DNA from: Photobacterium lutimaris | Lineage (GTDB): Bacteria; Pseudomonadota; Gammaproteobacteria; Enterobacterales; Vibrionaceae | Length of the DNA stretch: 64,000 nt | NCBI RefSeq assembly: GCF_003025555.1 | Contig: NZ_PYMH01000019.1 | Location: 1-64,000 of the forward strand | Direction: 5' to 3' | Part shown: piece by piece, positions 17,965-26,637 of the stretch | Position numbering within the stretch: position 1 is the stretch's first letter | Layout of the letters: every line of letters starts with the position of its first letter | Notes under the pieces: model-generated | What the model was told of the DNA's origin: nothing | What the model saw: the letters and a program-made list of their open reading frames with translations, nothing else | The model's database searches: none | Position numbers and translations under genes: made by a program

Positions 17965-18231
17965 ATGAAGACCCATCGCGTCAATGAAATGATCGAGCTC
18001 ATCCACCCTGAATGGCTCAAAGAACCAGATATGAATCTGGTTGAGTTCTTGCTGAAACTGGCACAAGAAGCCAAGTACGAAGGCAAGCTGGAAGATCTAA
18101 CTGACGATATCCTTATCTATCACCTGAAGATGCGTAATAGCGAGAAGCTGGAAATGATCCCTGGCATCGCCAAGGATTGCGAAGACGACTTCAAGACCGC
18201 TATCTTGCGTGCTCGCGGTATCGTCAAGTGA
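17965..18231 (+). CDS. yihD: YihD family protein (DUF1040)
   Basis: An 88-residue protein nearly the size of E. coli YihD (89), with the family start MKTHRVNEMIELI and end ARGIVK. Mostly helical, no known activity. AGCGGAG lies seven bases before the ATG. In E. coli yihD also lies just before srkA-dsbA; here ccoG stands between them. A strong terminator directly follows. Confidence 0.92.
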   Translation: MKTHRVNEMIELIHPEWLKEPDMNLVEFLLKLAQEAKYEGKLEDLTDDILIYHLKMRNSEKLEMIPGIAKDCEDDFKTAILRARGIVK

Positions 18232-18237
18232 TCCCAG

Positions 18238-18266
18238 TGCTGGGCCGCCCTGGCCCAGCATATTTC
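18238..18266 (+). terminator. intrinsic terminator after yihD
   Basis: The perfect 9-bp arms TGCTGGGCC (18238-18246) and GGCCCAGCA (18252-18260) have a five-base loop. The following tract (TATTTC) is only partly T-rich, so efficiency is uncertain. Confidence 0.7.
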
Positions 18267-18467
18267 ACCTTTCTTTGCCGCTAAGACTCTCTTCAGTCTC
18301 TAAGCCTCTTCCCCCCGCCACCTCACACTCTCCGGTATCCGTTGGCTAAATTATGACCTCGCTAGAGTATTCATGCTCCCGCCTGGGATATACTCTGCCG
18401 GTAACATTTATTTACCAATTCCAACTTTACGATTACAACGCACTGGCCGGCAACGTACTGGCTGCGC

Positions 18468-18484
18468 GCTGCCTGTGAGGCAGC
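18468..18484 (+). repeat. hairpin just before the ccoG ribosome-binding site
   Basis: GCTGCCT (18468-18474) and AGGCAGC (18478-18484) can pair with a GTG loop, ending six bases before the AAGGAAAG ribosome-binding site of ccoG. It could modulate translation or protect the 5' end; nothing more can be said. The remaining bases 18267-18467 show no ORF or clear FNR box. Confidence 0.45.
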
Positions 18485-18503
18485 ATCCAAGGAAAGTACA
18501 GTC

Positions 18504-19928
18504 ATGACCCAAGAGAAAATAAAGATTAAGGATGTCACCCCACCCACGGTCAATCCCAAGACCCACAAAGGGGGGACTGACCGCTTCAATCCCGGCAATC
18601 GGATTTATGTCCGAGCTGCCAAAGGGGTTTACCAGCAACTGCGCCGCCGTATGGGGTGGTTGTTGATGCTGCTATTTATGGGGCTACCGTGGATCCCCTA
18701 CGGAGACCGTCAGGGGATCTTGCTCGATATCGGCCAGCAGCAATTTCACTTTTTCGGTACCACCCTATGGCCCCAGGATCTGACCTTGCTGGCCACCCTG
18801 TTCATGATCGCGGCTTTTGCCCTGTTTTTTATCACCACTTTCCTTGGGCGGGTATGGTGCGGTTACTTCTGCCCCCAAACGGTCTGGACATTCATCTATA
18901 TCTGGTGCGAGGAAAAACTCGAGGGCCCGGCCAACAAGCGCCGCAAGCAAGACAGTATAAAACCCACCGCCAAACTCATTGGCCGTAAAATCCTTAAGCA
19001 TATTGCCTGGCTGACCGTCGCCCTTGCGACCGGCCTAACGTTTGTTGGCTACTTCCTGCCCGTCAAATCCTTGGTGGTTGACTTCTTTACCTTCGGTACC
19101 AGCTTCTGGGCTGGCTTCTGGGTGCTGTTCTTTACCGGCTGTACCTATGCCAACGCTGGCTGGATGCGCTCGATAGTCTGTATCCACATGTGCCCCTACG
19201 CCCGCTTCCAGTCAGCAATGTTCGACAAGGACACCTATATCGTTGGCTATGATGTCGCACGGGGCGAAGCCCGAGGCCCAAGACCGCGCAAGAAAGATCC
19301 CAAAACGCTCGGCCTTGGTGACTGTATCGACTGCAACCTCTGCGTGCAGGTCTGCCCAACGGGGATCGACATCCGTGACGGCCTGCAATATGAATGCATC
19401 AACTGCGGTGCCTGCGTCGATGCCTGTGATGAAACCATGATGCGGATGGGCTATGACAAACGCCTGATCAGCTACACCACCGAACACAAACTGGAGGGGC
19501 ACAGCACCCATATCATGCGGCCCAAGCTGCTCGGTTATGGCGGTGTGATGGTCGCGATGATCGGCCTGTTCTTCTATCTATTTGCATCCGTCCAACCAAT
19601 GGGGCTGGATGTGCTCCGCGACCGCAGCCAGCTGTTCCGGATCAACAACCAAGGCCTGGTGGAAAATACCTACACCCTAAAAATCCTCAACAAAACCCAG
19701 CAAGATACCCGCTATAGCCTCGCGGTCAGCGGGCTCGAAGAGATTGAGTGGTACGGTCCACAGCAAGTCAGCGTTGCCGCCGGAGAGATCTTTACCTTGC
19801 CGGTCAGCCTGGGAGTGGACCCATACCTGCTACAAGGCAATATTGCCGATATCACCTTTAGCCTGACGCGGGAAGGCGACGGTCACCAAGTCCAGACCGA
19901 AAGCCGCTTTATCGGCGAACTTCGCTAG
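18504..19928 (+). CDS. ccoG: cytochrome c oxidase accessory protein CcoG (RdxA/FixG-like)
   Basis: A 474-residue membrane iron-sulfur protein linked to copper handling for cbb3 oxidase assembly. Membrane segments occur at about 50-70, 88-110, 160-185 and 195-215, and one near 340-360. The NapH-like motif GRVWCGYFCPQTVW is followed by two 4Fe-4S clusters (CIDCNLCVQVCP and CINCGACVDACD) near 275-315. The C-terminal part (about 370-474) is the Ig-like FixG domain. No ccoNOPQ genes are nearby. It lies between yihD and srkA with terminators on both sides, so it is its own transcription unit. Confidence 0.93.
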   Translation: MTQEKIKIKDVTPPTVNPKTHKGGTDRFNPGNRIYVRAAKGVYQQLRRRMGWLLMLLFMGLPWIPYGDRQGILLDIGQQQFHFFGTTLWPQDLTLLATLFMIAAFALFFITTFLGRVWCGYFCPQTVWTFIYIWCEEKLEGPANKRRKQDSIKPTAKLIGRKILKHIAWLTVALATGLTFVGYFLPVKSLVVDFFTFGTSFWAGFWVLFFTGCTYANAGWMRSIVCIHMCPYARFQSAMFDKDTYIVGYDVARGEARGPRPRKKDPKTLGLGDCIDCNLCVQVCPTGIDIRDGLQYECINCGACVDACDETMMRMGYDKRLISYTTEHKLEGHSTHIMRPKLLGYGGVMVAMIGLFFYLFASVQPMGLDVLRDRSQLFRINNQGLVENTYTLKILNKTQQDTRYSLAVSGLEEIEWYGPQQVSVAAGEIFTLPVSLGVDPYLLQGNIADITFSLTREGDGHQVQTESRFIGELR

Positions 19929-19964
19929 TGTGTTACCCACTCAGCCAGTGCAAAATAGTGTAAA

Positions 19965-19992
19965 GAAGGGGCCATCAAAGGCCCTTTCTTAT
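19965..19992 (+). terminator. intrinsic terminator after ccoG
   Basis: The arms GAAGGGGCC (19965-19973) and GGCCCTTTC (19980-19988) pair with one G-T wobble around an ATCAAA loop and are followed by TTATTAT. Confidence 0.8.
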
Positions 19993-20038
19993 TATGATGT
20001 TATAATTGCGTACAATCTGTACCTAGTGGAAAGTCACG

Positions 20039-21028
20039 ATGACACAACAACACGGCTTTAATTTTGCCGACCTGAACCCAGACTTATTGCTTGATGCCCT
20101 CGACAGCATCGGCATCCGTGCTGAATCCGGCCTGCTACCGCTCAACAGCTATGAGAACCGGGTTTACCAGTTTGTCGCCGAAGACGGTGCCCGCTATGTC
20201 ACCAAATTCTATCGCCCTCAGCGCTGGACTGACGAGCAGATCGCCGAGGAGCACCAGTTCACACTTGAGCTGGCGGAGCAGGAAATCCCCGTTGCTGCAC
20301 CTATCAAGATTAATGGCCGCACCCTGCATCCATTTCAGAATCACCGTTTGGCCCTGTTTCCCAGCGTGGGGGGCCGCCAGTTCGAAGTCGACAATTTTGA
20401 CCAACTGGAATGGGTCGGTCGTTTCCTCGGCCGGATCCACCAGGTTGGCCAGCGTACGGCCTTTCAACACCGTCCGACGGTCGGCCTTGATGAGTACCTC
20501 TACCAGCCGCGTCAGGTCCTTGAGCAATCTGCGATGATCCCCGATCACCTCAAGCATGCTTTCTTCTCCGATCTCGATACCCTGATCCGCGAACTCGAAC
20601 ACCAATGGCATACCGACTGGACGTCAATCCGTCTCCATGGCGACTGCCATCCCGGCAATATCCTCTGGCGTGACGGCCCACTGTTCGTCGATTTAGATGA
20701 TGCCCGCAATGGACCCGCGGTCCAGGACTTGTGGATGCTACTCAACGGCGATCGCCATGATCAACTCGCCCAGCTCGATACGATTTTGGAAGCCTATTCG
20801 GAATTTGCCGATTTTGATCAAAAACAGTTACAACTGATTGAGCCTTTACGCGGTCTTAGAATGGTACATTACATGGCATGGCTAGCCCGCCGCTGGGAAG
20901 ATCCGGCGTTCCCACATGCCTTCCCATGGTTTGCCGATGCCAAGTACTGGGAAGGGCAAGTATTGGCATTCAAAGAGCAACTGGCAGCCCTCAACGAACC
21001 GCCATTGCAACTGATGCCGCAATGGTAA
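20039..21028 (+). CDS. srkA: stress response kinase SrkA (RdoA/YihE)
   Basis: A 329-residue protein kinase with an aminoglycoside-phosphotransferase-like fold. The catalytic loop HGDCHPGNILW and the metal-binding FVDLDDA are at about 200-222. It phosphorylates Ser/Thr and protects against envelope and oxidative stress in relatives. Size is the same as E. coli SrkA (328). dsbA follows 71 bases later; in E. coli both are cotranscribed under Cpx control, but no clear Cpx box (GTAAA-N5-GTAAA) was found here. Confidence 0.95.
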   Translation: MTQQHGFNFADLNPDLLLDALDSIGIRAESGLLPLNSYENRVYQFVAEDGARYVTKFYRPQRWTDEQIAEEHQFTLELAEQEIPVAAPIKINGRTLHPFQNHRLALFPSVGGRQFEVDNFDQLEWVGRFLGRIHQVGQRTAFQHRPTVGLDEYLYQPRQVLEQSAMIPDHLKHAFFSDLDTLIRELEHQWHTDWTSIRLHGDCHPGNILWRDGPLFVDLDDARNGPAVQDLWMLLNGDRHDQLAQLDTILEAYSEFADFDQKQLQLIEPLRGLRMVHYMAWLARRWEDPAFPHAFPWFADAKYWEGQVLAFKEQLAALNEPPLQLMPQW

Positions 21029-21099
21029 TAATACTAATCACAACATCGTAGAAATAACGGCGTTATTTCAGACTTTGATATCAGGGAGTAATTTGATTC

Positions 21100-21702
21100 A
21101 TGTTTAAGAAGATCCTAGCTTTTGCCAGCGTGGCGCTGCTGTCACTATCCGTACAGGCGGCAAAATTTACCGAAGGGGAATATTACAAGGTATTGGATCT
21201 GCCAAAATCCAGCAGTCCAGTGGTCACCGAATACTTCTCGTTCTACTGCCCGCACTGTAATAGCTTCGAACCCATCATCCAGCAGCTGAAGAAAAACCTG
21301 CCGGACAATGCCAAGCTGCAAAAAAACCATGTATCGTTCATGGGCGGCAACATGGGTAAATCCATGAGCAAGGCCTACGCGACTTCTATCGTGCTTGGCG
21401 TCGAAGATACAATCACACCGGTACTGTTTGCCCGCGTCCATGACATGCAAAAGCCACCGCGCAACGATAATGAACTGCGCCAGATCTTCATTGATGAAGG
21501 GGTGAGTGCGGAAGATTTTGACGGTGCCTTCAACAGCTTTGCCGTGAACTCGATGGTAAACCGCTTCAACAAAGCCTTCCAAGACAGCGGCCTGACTGGT
21601 GTTCCTGCGATCATCGTCAACAACAAGTACCAGGTTGAAGCCGGCAAGGTCAAATCCATCGACGAGTACTTTGAGCTGGTGAACTACCTACTGACCAAGT
21701 AA
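21100..21702 (+). CDS. dsbA: periplasmic thiol:disulfide oxidoreductase DsbA
   Basis: A 200-residue exported protein with a signal peptide of about 20 residues (MFKKILAFASVALLSLSVQA). It introduces disulfide bonds in periplasmic proteins. The active site C50-P-H-C53 sits in FYCPHC; the cis-proline loop is TGVPAII near 165; the helical insert spans about 80-150. Mature length matches V. cholerae TcpG/DsbA. GGGAG lies upstream of the ATG. It sits directly behind srkA. Confidence 0.97.
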   Translation: MFKKILAFASVALLSLSVQAAKFTEGEYYKVLDLPKSSSPVVTEYFSFYCPHCNSFEPIIQQLKKNLPDNAKLQKNHVSFMGGNMGKSMSKAYATSIVLGVEDTITPVLFARVHDMQKPPRNDNELRQIFIDEGVSAEDFDGAFNSFAVNSMVNRFNKAFQDSGLTGVPAIIVNNKYQVEAGKVKSIDEYFELVNYLLTK

Positions 21703-21726
21703 GCCACCTCTTACGGACAACAGAAT

Positions 21727-21753
21727 ACAAAAAGGCCTGCGGGCCTTTTTGTG
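21727..21753. terminator. bidirectional terminator between dsbA and comM
   Basis: The 11-bp arms ACAAAAAGGCC (21727-21737) and GGCCTTTTTGT (21742-21752) have a TGCG loop. A5/T5 runs in the arms suit both directions. Confidence 0.88.
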
Positions 21754-21776
21754 TTCTATCCCCATTTAAAAACGTC

Positions 21777-23306
21777 CTACACCGCCTGCGCCGTCAGTTG
21801 GCGCAATAATCTATCCATCGCTCGGTAGCCCAACGCCTCGGCAAGGTGGCGACGCTCAATCGCTTCGCACCCGGCCAGATCGGCAATGGTCCGCGCTACC
21901 TTGATGATCCGGTGGTAAGCCCTGATAGACAAGCCGAGCTGATGCAGGGCCGTTTCGAGGAATTCGGCGTCTTGCCGCTCGAGCTTGCAGAACTTATCCA
22001 ACTCACGGGTCCCCAGCAGGGCATTAACCCGACCGCTGCGCTGTAGCATGTTCTCACGCGCCTCCAGCACCCTCGTGCGGATAACCGTGCTGGGCTCGCC
22101 CCGATCGCCCCCATCAGCCAAGGTTCCTCTCGGCAAAGCCGGGATCTCAATCGACATATCAAAGCGGTCCAGCAACGGTCCCGACAACCGGCTGAGGTAG
22201 CGCAATATGGCCTGGGGATTGGTCCGCGACTGGTTGCCCTCATAAAAACCGGTCGGACTCGGGTTCAGCGCACCAATCAGCTGGAACCGGGCCGGGAAAG
22301 TGGTCTTGCTGGTGGCACGGGAGATCACTATTTCACCGGACTCCAGCGGCTCACGCATCGAGTCCAGCACCTTGCGCTCAAACTCAGGCATCTCATCAAG
22401 GAACAAAATACCGTTGTGGGCGAGGGAGATCTCACCAGGGCGGGGCACCGAACCGCCCCCGACCAAAGCCGCCATCGAGCTGGAATGATGGGGAGTACGG
22501 AAGGGCCGCCGGCGCCAGTTCCCCTCATGGATATGCTGCTGGGTCAGCGAGGCCACTGCCGCGGTTTCCATCGCCTCCTCAATGGACATCGCTGGCAACA
22601 AATCACACAATCTCGAAGCCAGCATGGTTTTCCCGGTCCCGGGCGGACCAAGAAACAGTAAGTTATGGCCACCAGCAGCCGCAATCTCCAGTGCTCGCTT
22701 GCCCTGTTGCTGGCCGATAATATCTTGCATATCCCGCTCTGGTGCCACACTCTCTGCCACGTCGAGGATGGGTGACTGTGCCAGGGCGAGCTCACCTTGC
22801 CCATGCAAATAGGTACAGACAGCCAATAAGCTCGGTGCTGATTTATGGCAGTCTTTACCGACCAACGCGACCTGATCACCATTACCATCTGGCACCACCA
22901 AACATCGCGTGGCCTGCCCAGCAGCCAAGGCTGCGGGCAGGGCACCTTTGACTGGGCGCAACTCTCCGGACAGCGCCAACTCTCCTAAAAATTCGAAGTT
23001 ATGTAGCTTATTGGCCGGTATTTGCTCCGAAGCGGCGAGGATCCCAAGCGCGATAGGTAAATCGAACCGGCCCCCTTCCTTGGGTAAATCTGCCGGTGCC
23101 AAGTTGACCGTAATACGCCGGGACGGAAACTCGAACCCGGCATTGACGATGGCACTGCGCACCCTGTCCTTGGCTTCCTTAACACTGGTTTCCGGCAGGC
23201 CAACCAAGGTTAAGGCAGGCATGCCATTGCTGATATGCACCTCTACGGTGACAGCTGGAGCCTCTACCCCGACGCTGGCACGGCTGTGAATAATGGCAAG
23301 GTTCAT
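21777..23306 (-). CDS. comM: ComM/YifB AAA+ branch-migration helicase
   Basis: A 509-residue Mg-chelatase-like AAA+ protein. The N-terminal Lon-substrate-like domain (about 1-170) begins NLAIIHSRASVGVEAP. The AAA+ core has Walker A GPPGTGKTM near 218, Walker B GILFLDEMPEF near 290 and the arginine-rich SGPLLDRFDM near 355. In V. cholerae ComM drives branch migration during natural transformation. It is a single gene converging on dsbA and divergent from ilv. Confidence 0.95.
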   Translation of the reverse strand: MNLAIIHSRASVGVEAPAVTVEVHISNGMPALTLVGLPETSVKEAKDRVRSAIVNAGFEFPSRRITVNLAPADLPKEGGRFDLPIALGILAASEQIPANKLHNFEFLGELALSGELRPVKGALPAALAAGQATRCLVVPDGNGDQVALVGKDCHKSAPSLLAVCTYLHGQGELALAQSPILDVAESVAPERDMQDIIGQQQGKRALEIAAAGGHNLLFLGPPGTGKTMLASRLCDLLPAMSIEEAMETAAVASLTQQHIHEGNWRRRPFRTPHHSSSMAALVGGGSVPRPGEISLAHNGILFLDEMPEFERKVLDSMREPLESGEIVISRATSKTTFPARFQLIGALNPSPTGFYEGNQSRTNPQAILRYLSRLSGPLLDRFDMSIEIPALPRGTLADGGDRGEPSTVIRTRVLEARENMLQRSGRVNALLGTRELDKFCKLERQDAEFLETALHQLGLSIRAYHRIIKVARTIADLAGCEAIERRHLAEALGYRAMDRLLRQLTAQAV

Positions 23307-23492
23307 CTGTAGTCATCCTGCTGTTATTTCAAACAAAAAAGTTAAATATTTTCATCAAATACGTTTCATCAATAGCCTATTTATGCAGTCTAATTGCAAA
23401 TTAATTTTAACTTTTTTCTTGTCATGCGAGCGATGTCTGTGTTACCACTAGGTAAACACAACGTCTAAACATAAAAACCGGACAGACAGTCA

Positions 23493-23582
23493 ATGCAATT
23501 TATGGCCAACGCCCTCCTACTCATTATCAACGTCATCGTGGTGCTAATTTCACTACGAGGGGGACGGGCAGGCGTAAATTAG
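23493..23582 (+). CDS. ilvL: ilv operon leader peptide IlvL
   Basis: A 29-codon ORF (ATG 23493, TAG 23580-23582; a second ATG at 23502 is also possible). Its middle is almost all Leu, Ile and Val (ALLLIINVIVVLISL). It lies 24 bases before a strong terminator and 139 bases before ilvG. This is the classic layout of attenuation: ribosome stalling at these codons, when the charged tRNAs are scarce, would favour an antiterminator. It is much shorter than E. coli IlvL in its regulatory codons and has no threonine codon. Confidence 0.88.
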   Translation: MQFMANALLLIINVIVVLISLRGGRAGVN

Positions 23583-23606
23583 CTGACAAGCACAACAAAC
23601 GCAGAG

Positions 23607-23644
23607 AAGCCCCCTAAGCCAACAGGCCAGGGGGCTTTTTTTTG
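23607..23644 (+). terminator. ilv attenuator terminator
   Basis: The arms AAGCCCCCT (23607-23615) and AGGGGGCTT (23629-23637) are followed by a run of eight T. The loop holds a second small pair GCC/GGC. It lies between the leader peptide and ilvG, so it is the attenuator and not an operon end. Upstream, TTGTCA near 23419 and the inverted repeat GTTACC-ACTA-GGTAAA near 23440 are in the likely promoter region. Confidence 0.9.
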
Positions 23645-23721
23645 GACTATCTAATGAAATATGCTGATTAAACCAACAATCAATCAGCATGTCGCAGGCA
23701 AGGAAACAAGGGAGAGCAGCG

Positions 23722-25368
23722 ATGACGGGAGCAGAGTTAGTCGTAGCGGCGCTGCAGAAGCAGGGGATCAAAACAATATTTGGCTATCCAGGTGGTGCCA
23801 TCATGCCCATCTATGATGCCCTCTATGACGGTGGCGTCGAGCACATCCTGTGCCGCCACGAACAAGGCGCCGCCATGGCCGCCATCGGTATGGCCAGAGC
23901 AACACAGGACGTGGCAGTATGCATGGCTACATCAGGTCCCGGCGCCACTAACCTGATGACAGGGCTGGCCGATGCCTTCCTCGATTCAGTGCCGATTGTC
24001 GCTATCACAGGGCAAGTTGCCAGTTCGCACATCGGCACCGATGCCTTCCAGGAGATGGATGTGATCGGCATGTCGCTGGCCTGTGCCAAGCACAGCTATC
24101 TGGTAACAGACATCGACGATCTGATCCCGACCCTTGCCGAGGCATTTGAAGTGGCCAAAGCAGGTCGCCCGGGCCCGGTAGTGGTCGACATCGCCAAAGA
24201 TGTCCAGCTTGGCCAAGCTCCGGATGGGGATTTGACACCGATCACCCCTCCAGTACTACCAGTGGCTACCACCGAGCAGGTAGCTACCGCCCAGCAGCTA
24301 CTGTCTGAAAGCCAGCGTCCGGTACTGTATGTCGGCGGCGGGGTCCAGTTAGCCAAAGCCACCAACACCGTGCGCACCTTCCTTACCATGAACCCGATGC
24401 CGTCGGTCAGCACCCTCAAAGGACTTGGCACGATTGAGCGCCATGACCCACACTACCTGGGCATGCTGGGGATGCACGGTACCAAAACCGCCAACCTGGT
24501 GGTGCAGGAGTGTGATCTGCTGATCGTCGTCGGTGCCCGCTTCGATGATCGGGTAACCGGTAAGCTGGATACCTTCGCCCCTCACGCCAAGGTAATCCAT
24601 ATCGATATTGATGCTGCCGAGTTCAACAAATTACGCCATGCCCATGCCCCGTTGCGCGGTGATCTCAATATCATCCTGCCGCAACTGGAACTGAGCCAAG
24701 ATATCACTGACTGGGTAGATTATGCCGCCAGCTTGCGCCAACAAAACAAATGGCGCTATGACCATCCAGGCGAGTTGATCTATGCCCCGCTGTTAATGAA
24801 ACAGCTGTCGGACATGATGCCAGACAGTGCCATGATTTCGACCGACGTCGGTCAGCACCAAATGTGGGCAGCCCAGCATATCCAGCCGCGAGAGCCACAA
24901 AATTACATCACCTCGGCCGGCCTCGGCACCATGGGCTTCGGCCTACCGGCAGCAATGGGTGCCAAGGTCGCCCGCCCGGATGATGAGTCAATCCTGATCA
25001 CCGGTGACGGCTCGTTCATGATGAATATCCAGGAGTTGGGTACCCTCAAGCGCCGCCAGATCCCGGTCAAGATGGTACTGATCAACAACCAACGCCTAGG
25101 GATGGTGCGCCAATGGCAGTCCCTGTTCTTCGATGGCCGCCACAGCGAAACCATCCTCGATGACAACCCTGACTTTGTGATGCTGGCCCAGGCCTTCGAT
25201 ATTCCAGGCAAAACCATCACCCGCAAGGAAGATGTGGAGCCGGCACTGAAGGAAATGCTGGCTAGCAAGACGGCTTACTTACTCCATGTATTGATCTCTG
25301 AAGAAGACAATGTATGGCCCCTCGTACCACCTGGCGCAGCGAATCAAGATATGCTGGAGAATACTTAA
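23722..25368 (+). CDS. ilvG: acetolactate synthase II large subunit IlvG
   Basis: A 548-residue TPP enzyme that joins two pyruvates, or pyruvate and 2-oxobutyrate, as the first common step to valine, leucine and isoleucine. The TPP glutamate is in HEQGAAMAAIGMAR near 48; the FAD-binding middle domain is at about 190-330; the TPP motif GDGSFMMN ... INNQRLGMVRQWQ is near 428-465. Unlike in E. coli K-12 the frame is intact. The ATG at 23722 (GGGAG upstream) gives the family start MTGAELVV; 11 more codons upstream are open. Its stop overlaps the ilvM start (TAATG). Confidence 0.97.
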   Translation: MTGAELVVAALQKQGIKTIFGYPGGAIMPIYDALYDGGVEHILCRHEQGAAMAAIGMARATQDVAVCMATSGPGATNLMTGLADAFLDSVPIVAITGQVASSHIGTDAFQEMDVIGMSLACAKHSYLVTDIDDLIPTLAEAFEVAKAGRPGPVVVDIAKDVQLGQAPDGDLTPITPPVLPVATTEQVATAQQLLSESQRPVLYVGGGVQLAKATNTVRTFLTMNPMPSVSTLKGLGTIERHDPHYLGMLGMHGTKTANLVVQECDLLIVVGARFDDRVTGKLDTFAPHAKVIHIDIDAAEFNKLRHAHAPLRGDLNIILPQLELSQDITDWVDYAASLRQQNKWRYDHPGELIYAPLLMKQLSDMMPDSAMISTDVGQHQMWAAQHIQPREPQNYITSAGLGTMGFGLPAAMGAKVARPDDESILITGDGSFMMNIQELGTLKRRQIPVKMVLINNQRLGMVRQWQSLFFDGRHSETILDDNPDFVMLAQAFDIPGKTITRKEDVEPALKEMLASKTAYLLHVLISEEDNVWPLVPPGAANQDMLENT

Positions 25369-25616
25369 TGGACAGATATTTACTCGACATCAAAGCGGAT
25401 GATAAGCCAGTATTACTAGAACGTATCTTGCGTGTGATCCGTCACCGTGGTTTTGTGATAAAACAAGTGAATGCAACCCAAAACCATGAAAGCAAAATCG
25501 CCAGTATCGAAATCCTTGTCGACAGCGATCGCCCGATTACGACGCTGATCAACCAAATCGAAAAACTCTGGGATATTCGTACCGTAGAAACCACACTCGT
25601 AGCTAATCGAGATTAG
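25368..25616 (+). CDS. ilvM: acetolactate synthase II small subunit IlvM
   Basis: An 82-residue ACT-domain regulatory subunit needed for full activity of IlvG. The domain covers almost the whole chain (YLLDIKADDKPVLLERILRVIRHRGF). It starts inside the ilvG stop codon, so translation is coupled. Length is near E. coli IlvM (87). IlvM-type subunits make the enzyme resistant to valine, which is known of the family and not shown here. Confidence 0.95.
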   Translation: MDRYLLDIKADDKPVLLERILRVIRHRGFVIKQVNATQNHESKIASIEILVDSDRPITTLINQIEKLWDIRTVETTLVANRD

Positions 25617-25636
25617 ATTTTAAGGAAGGAACAAAC

Positions 25637-26572
25637 ATGGCCAACACAGCGGATTTTATTTGGTTCAACGGTGAAATGATGCCTTGGGGCGACGCCAAGG
25701 TGCACGTGCTAACACATGCCATGCACTACGGTACCTCGGTCTTCGAAGGTATCCGCTGCTATAACACCCCGAAAGGTCCGGCGATCTTCCGTCATAAAGA
25801 GCACATGGATCGCCTGAAAAATTCAGCCAAAATCTACCGCTTCCCAATCCCGTACAGCGCCGACGAGCTGATGGAAGTCTGCCGTGAAACATTGCGGGTG
25901 AATAAACTCGATTCCGCCTATATCCGCCCTCTCGCCTTTGTCGGCAATGTTGGCCTGGGTGTCTGCCCACCGGTGGACACAGAAATGGATGTCATGGTTG
26001 CCGCTTTCCCTTGGGGTTCATACCTAGGTGAAGAAGCGTTGGAAAACGGGGTCGATGCTATGATTTCGAGCTGGAACCGTGCTGCGCCGAATACGATCCC
26101 AACCGCGGCCAAAGCCGGCGGTAACTACCTGTCTTCCCTCCTGGTTGGTGGTGAAGCCCGTCGCCACGGCTATGCCGAGGGGATCGCCCTGAGCGTTGAC
26201 GGCTATCTGTCTGAAGGGGCTGGTGAGAACCTGTTTGTGATCCGCAACGGTATCTTGTCGACACCACCAGCAACCAGTGCCATCTTGCCGGGTATCACCC
26301 GCGATACCATCATGATCCTAGCCAAAGAACATGGCTATGAAGTCCGTGAAGAGAATATTGCGCGCGAAGCCCTGTACCTGGCCGATGAAGTTTTCATGAC
26401 CGGTACCGCAGCCGAAATCGTCCCGGTTCGCAGCGTCGATCAGATCACCGTCGGTGAAGGCAAACGCGGTCCGGTGACCAAGGTACTGCAAGAAGCCTAC
26501 TTCGGCCTGTTCAACGGCACCACCGAAGACAAGTGGGGTTGGCTTGACTACGTTTACCCTGCCGACCAGTAA
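25637..26572 (+). CDS. ilvE: branched-chain amino acid aminotransferase IlvE
   Basis: A 311-residue fold-type IV PLP enzyme that carries out the last step to Leu, Ile and Val. PLP lysine K159 is in TAAKAGGNYLSS; other signatures are MHYGTSVFEGIRCY near 29-42 and SEGAGENLFVI near 195. AAGGAAGG lies six bases before the ATG, 20 bases after ilvM. Confidence 0.97.
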   Translation: MANTADFIWFNGEMMPWGDAKVHVLTHAMHYGTSVFEGIRCYNTPKGPAIFRHKEHMDRLKNSAKIYRFPIPYSADELMEVCRETLRVNKLDSAYIRPLAFVGNVGLGVCPPVDTEMDVMVAAFPWGSYLGEEALENGVDAMISSWNRAAPNTIPTAAKAGGNYLSSLLVGGEARRHGYAEGIALSVDGYLSEGAGENLFVIRNGILSTPPATSAILPGITRDTIMILAKEHGYEVREENIAREALYLADEVFMTGTAAEIVPVRSVDQITVGEGKRGPVTKVLQEAYFGLFNGTTEDKWGWLDYVYPADQ

Positions 26573-26637
26573 AACCCGACTTAGCGGCCGGTGACCAAAC
26601 CGCACCGGCCATGCAATACAGCAAAAGGATTTTAGTT

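Noticed and set aside
23722..25368. Frameshifted ilvG as in E. coli K-12
   Set aside because: The frame is open for all 548 codons with all TPP and FAD motifs.
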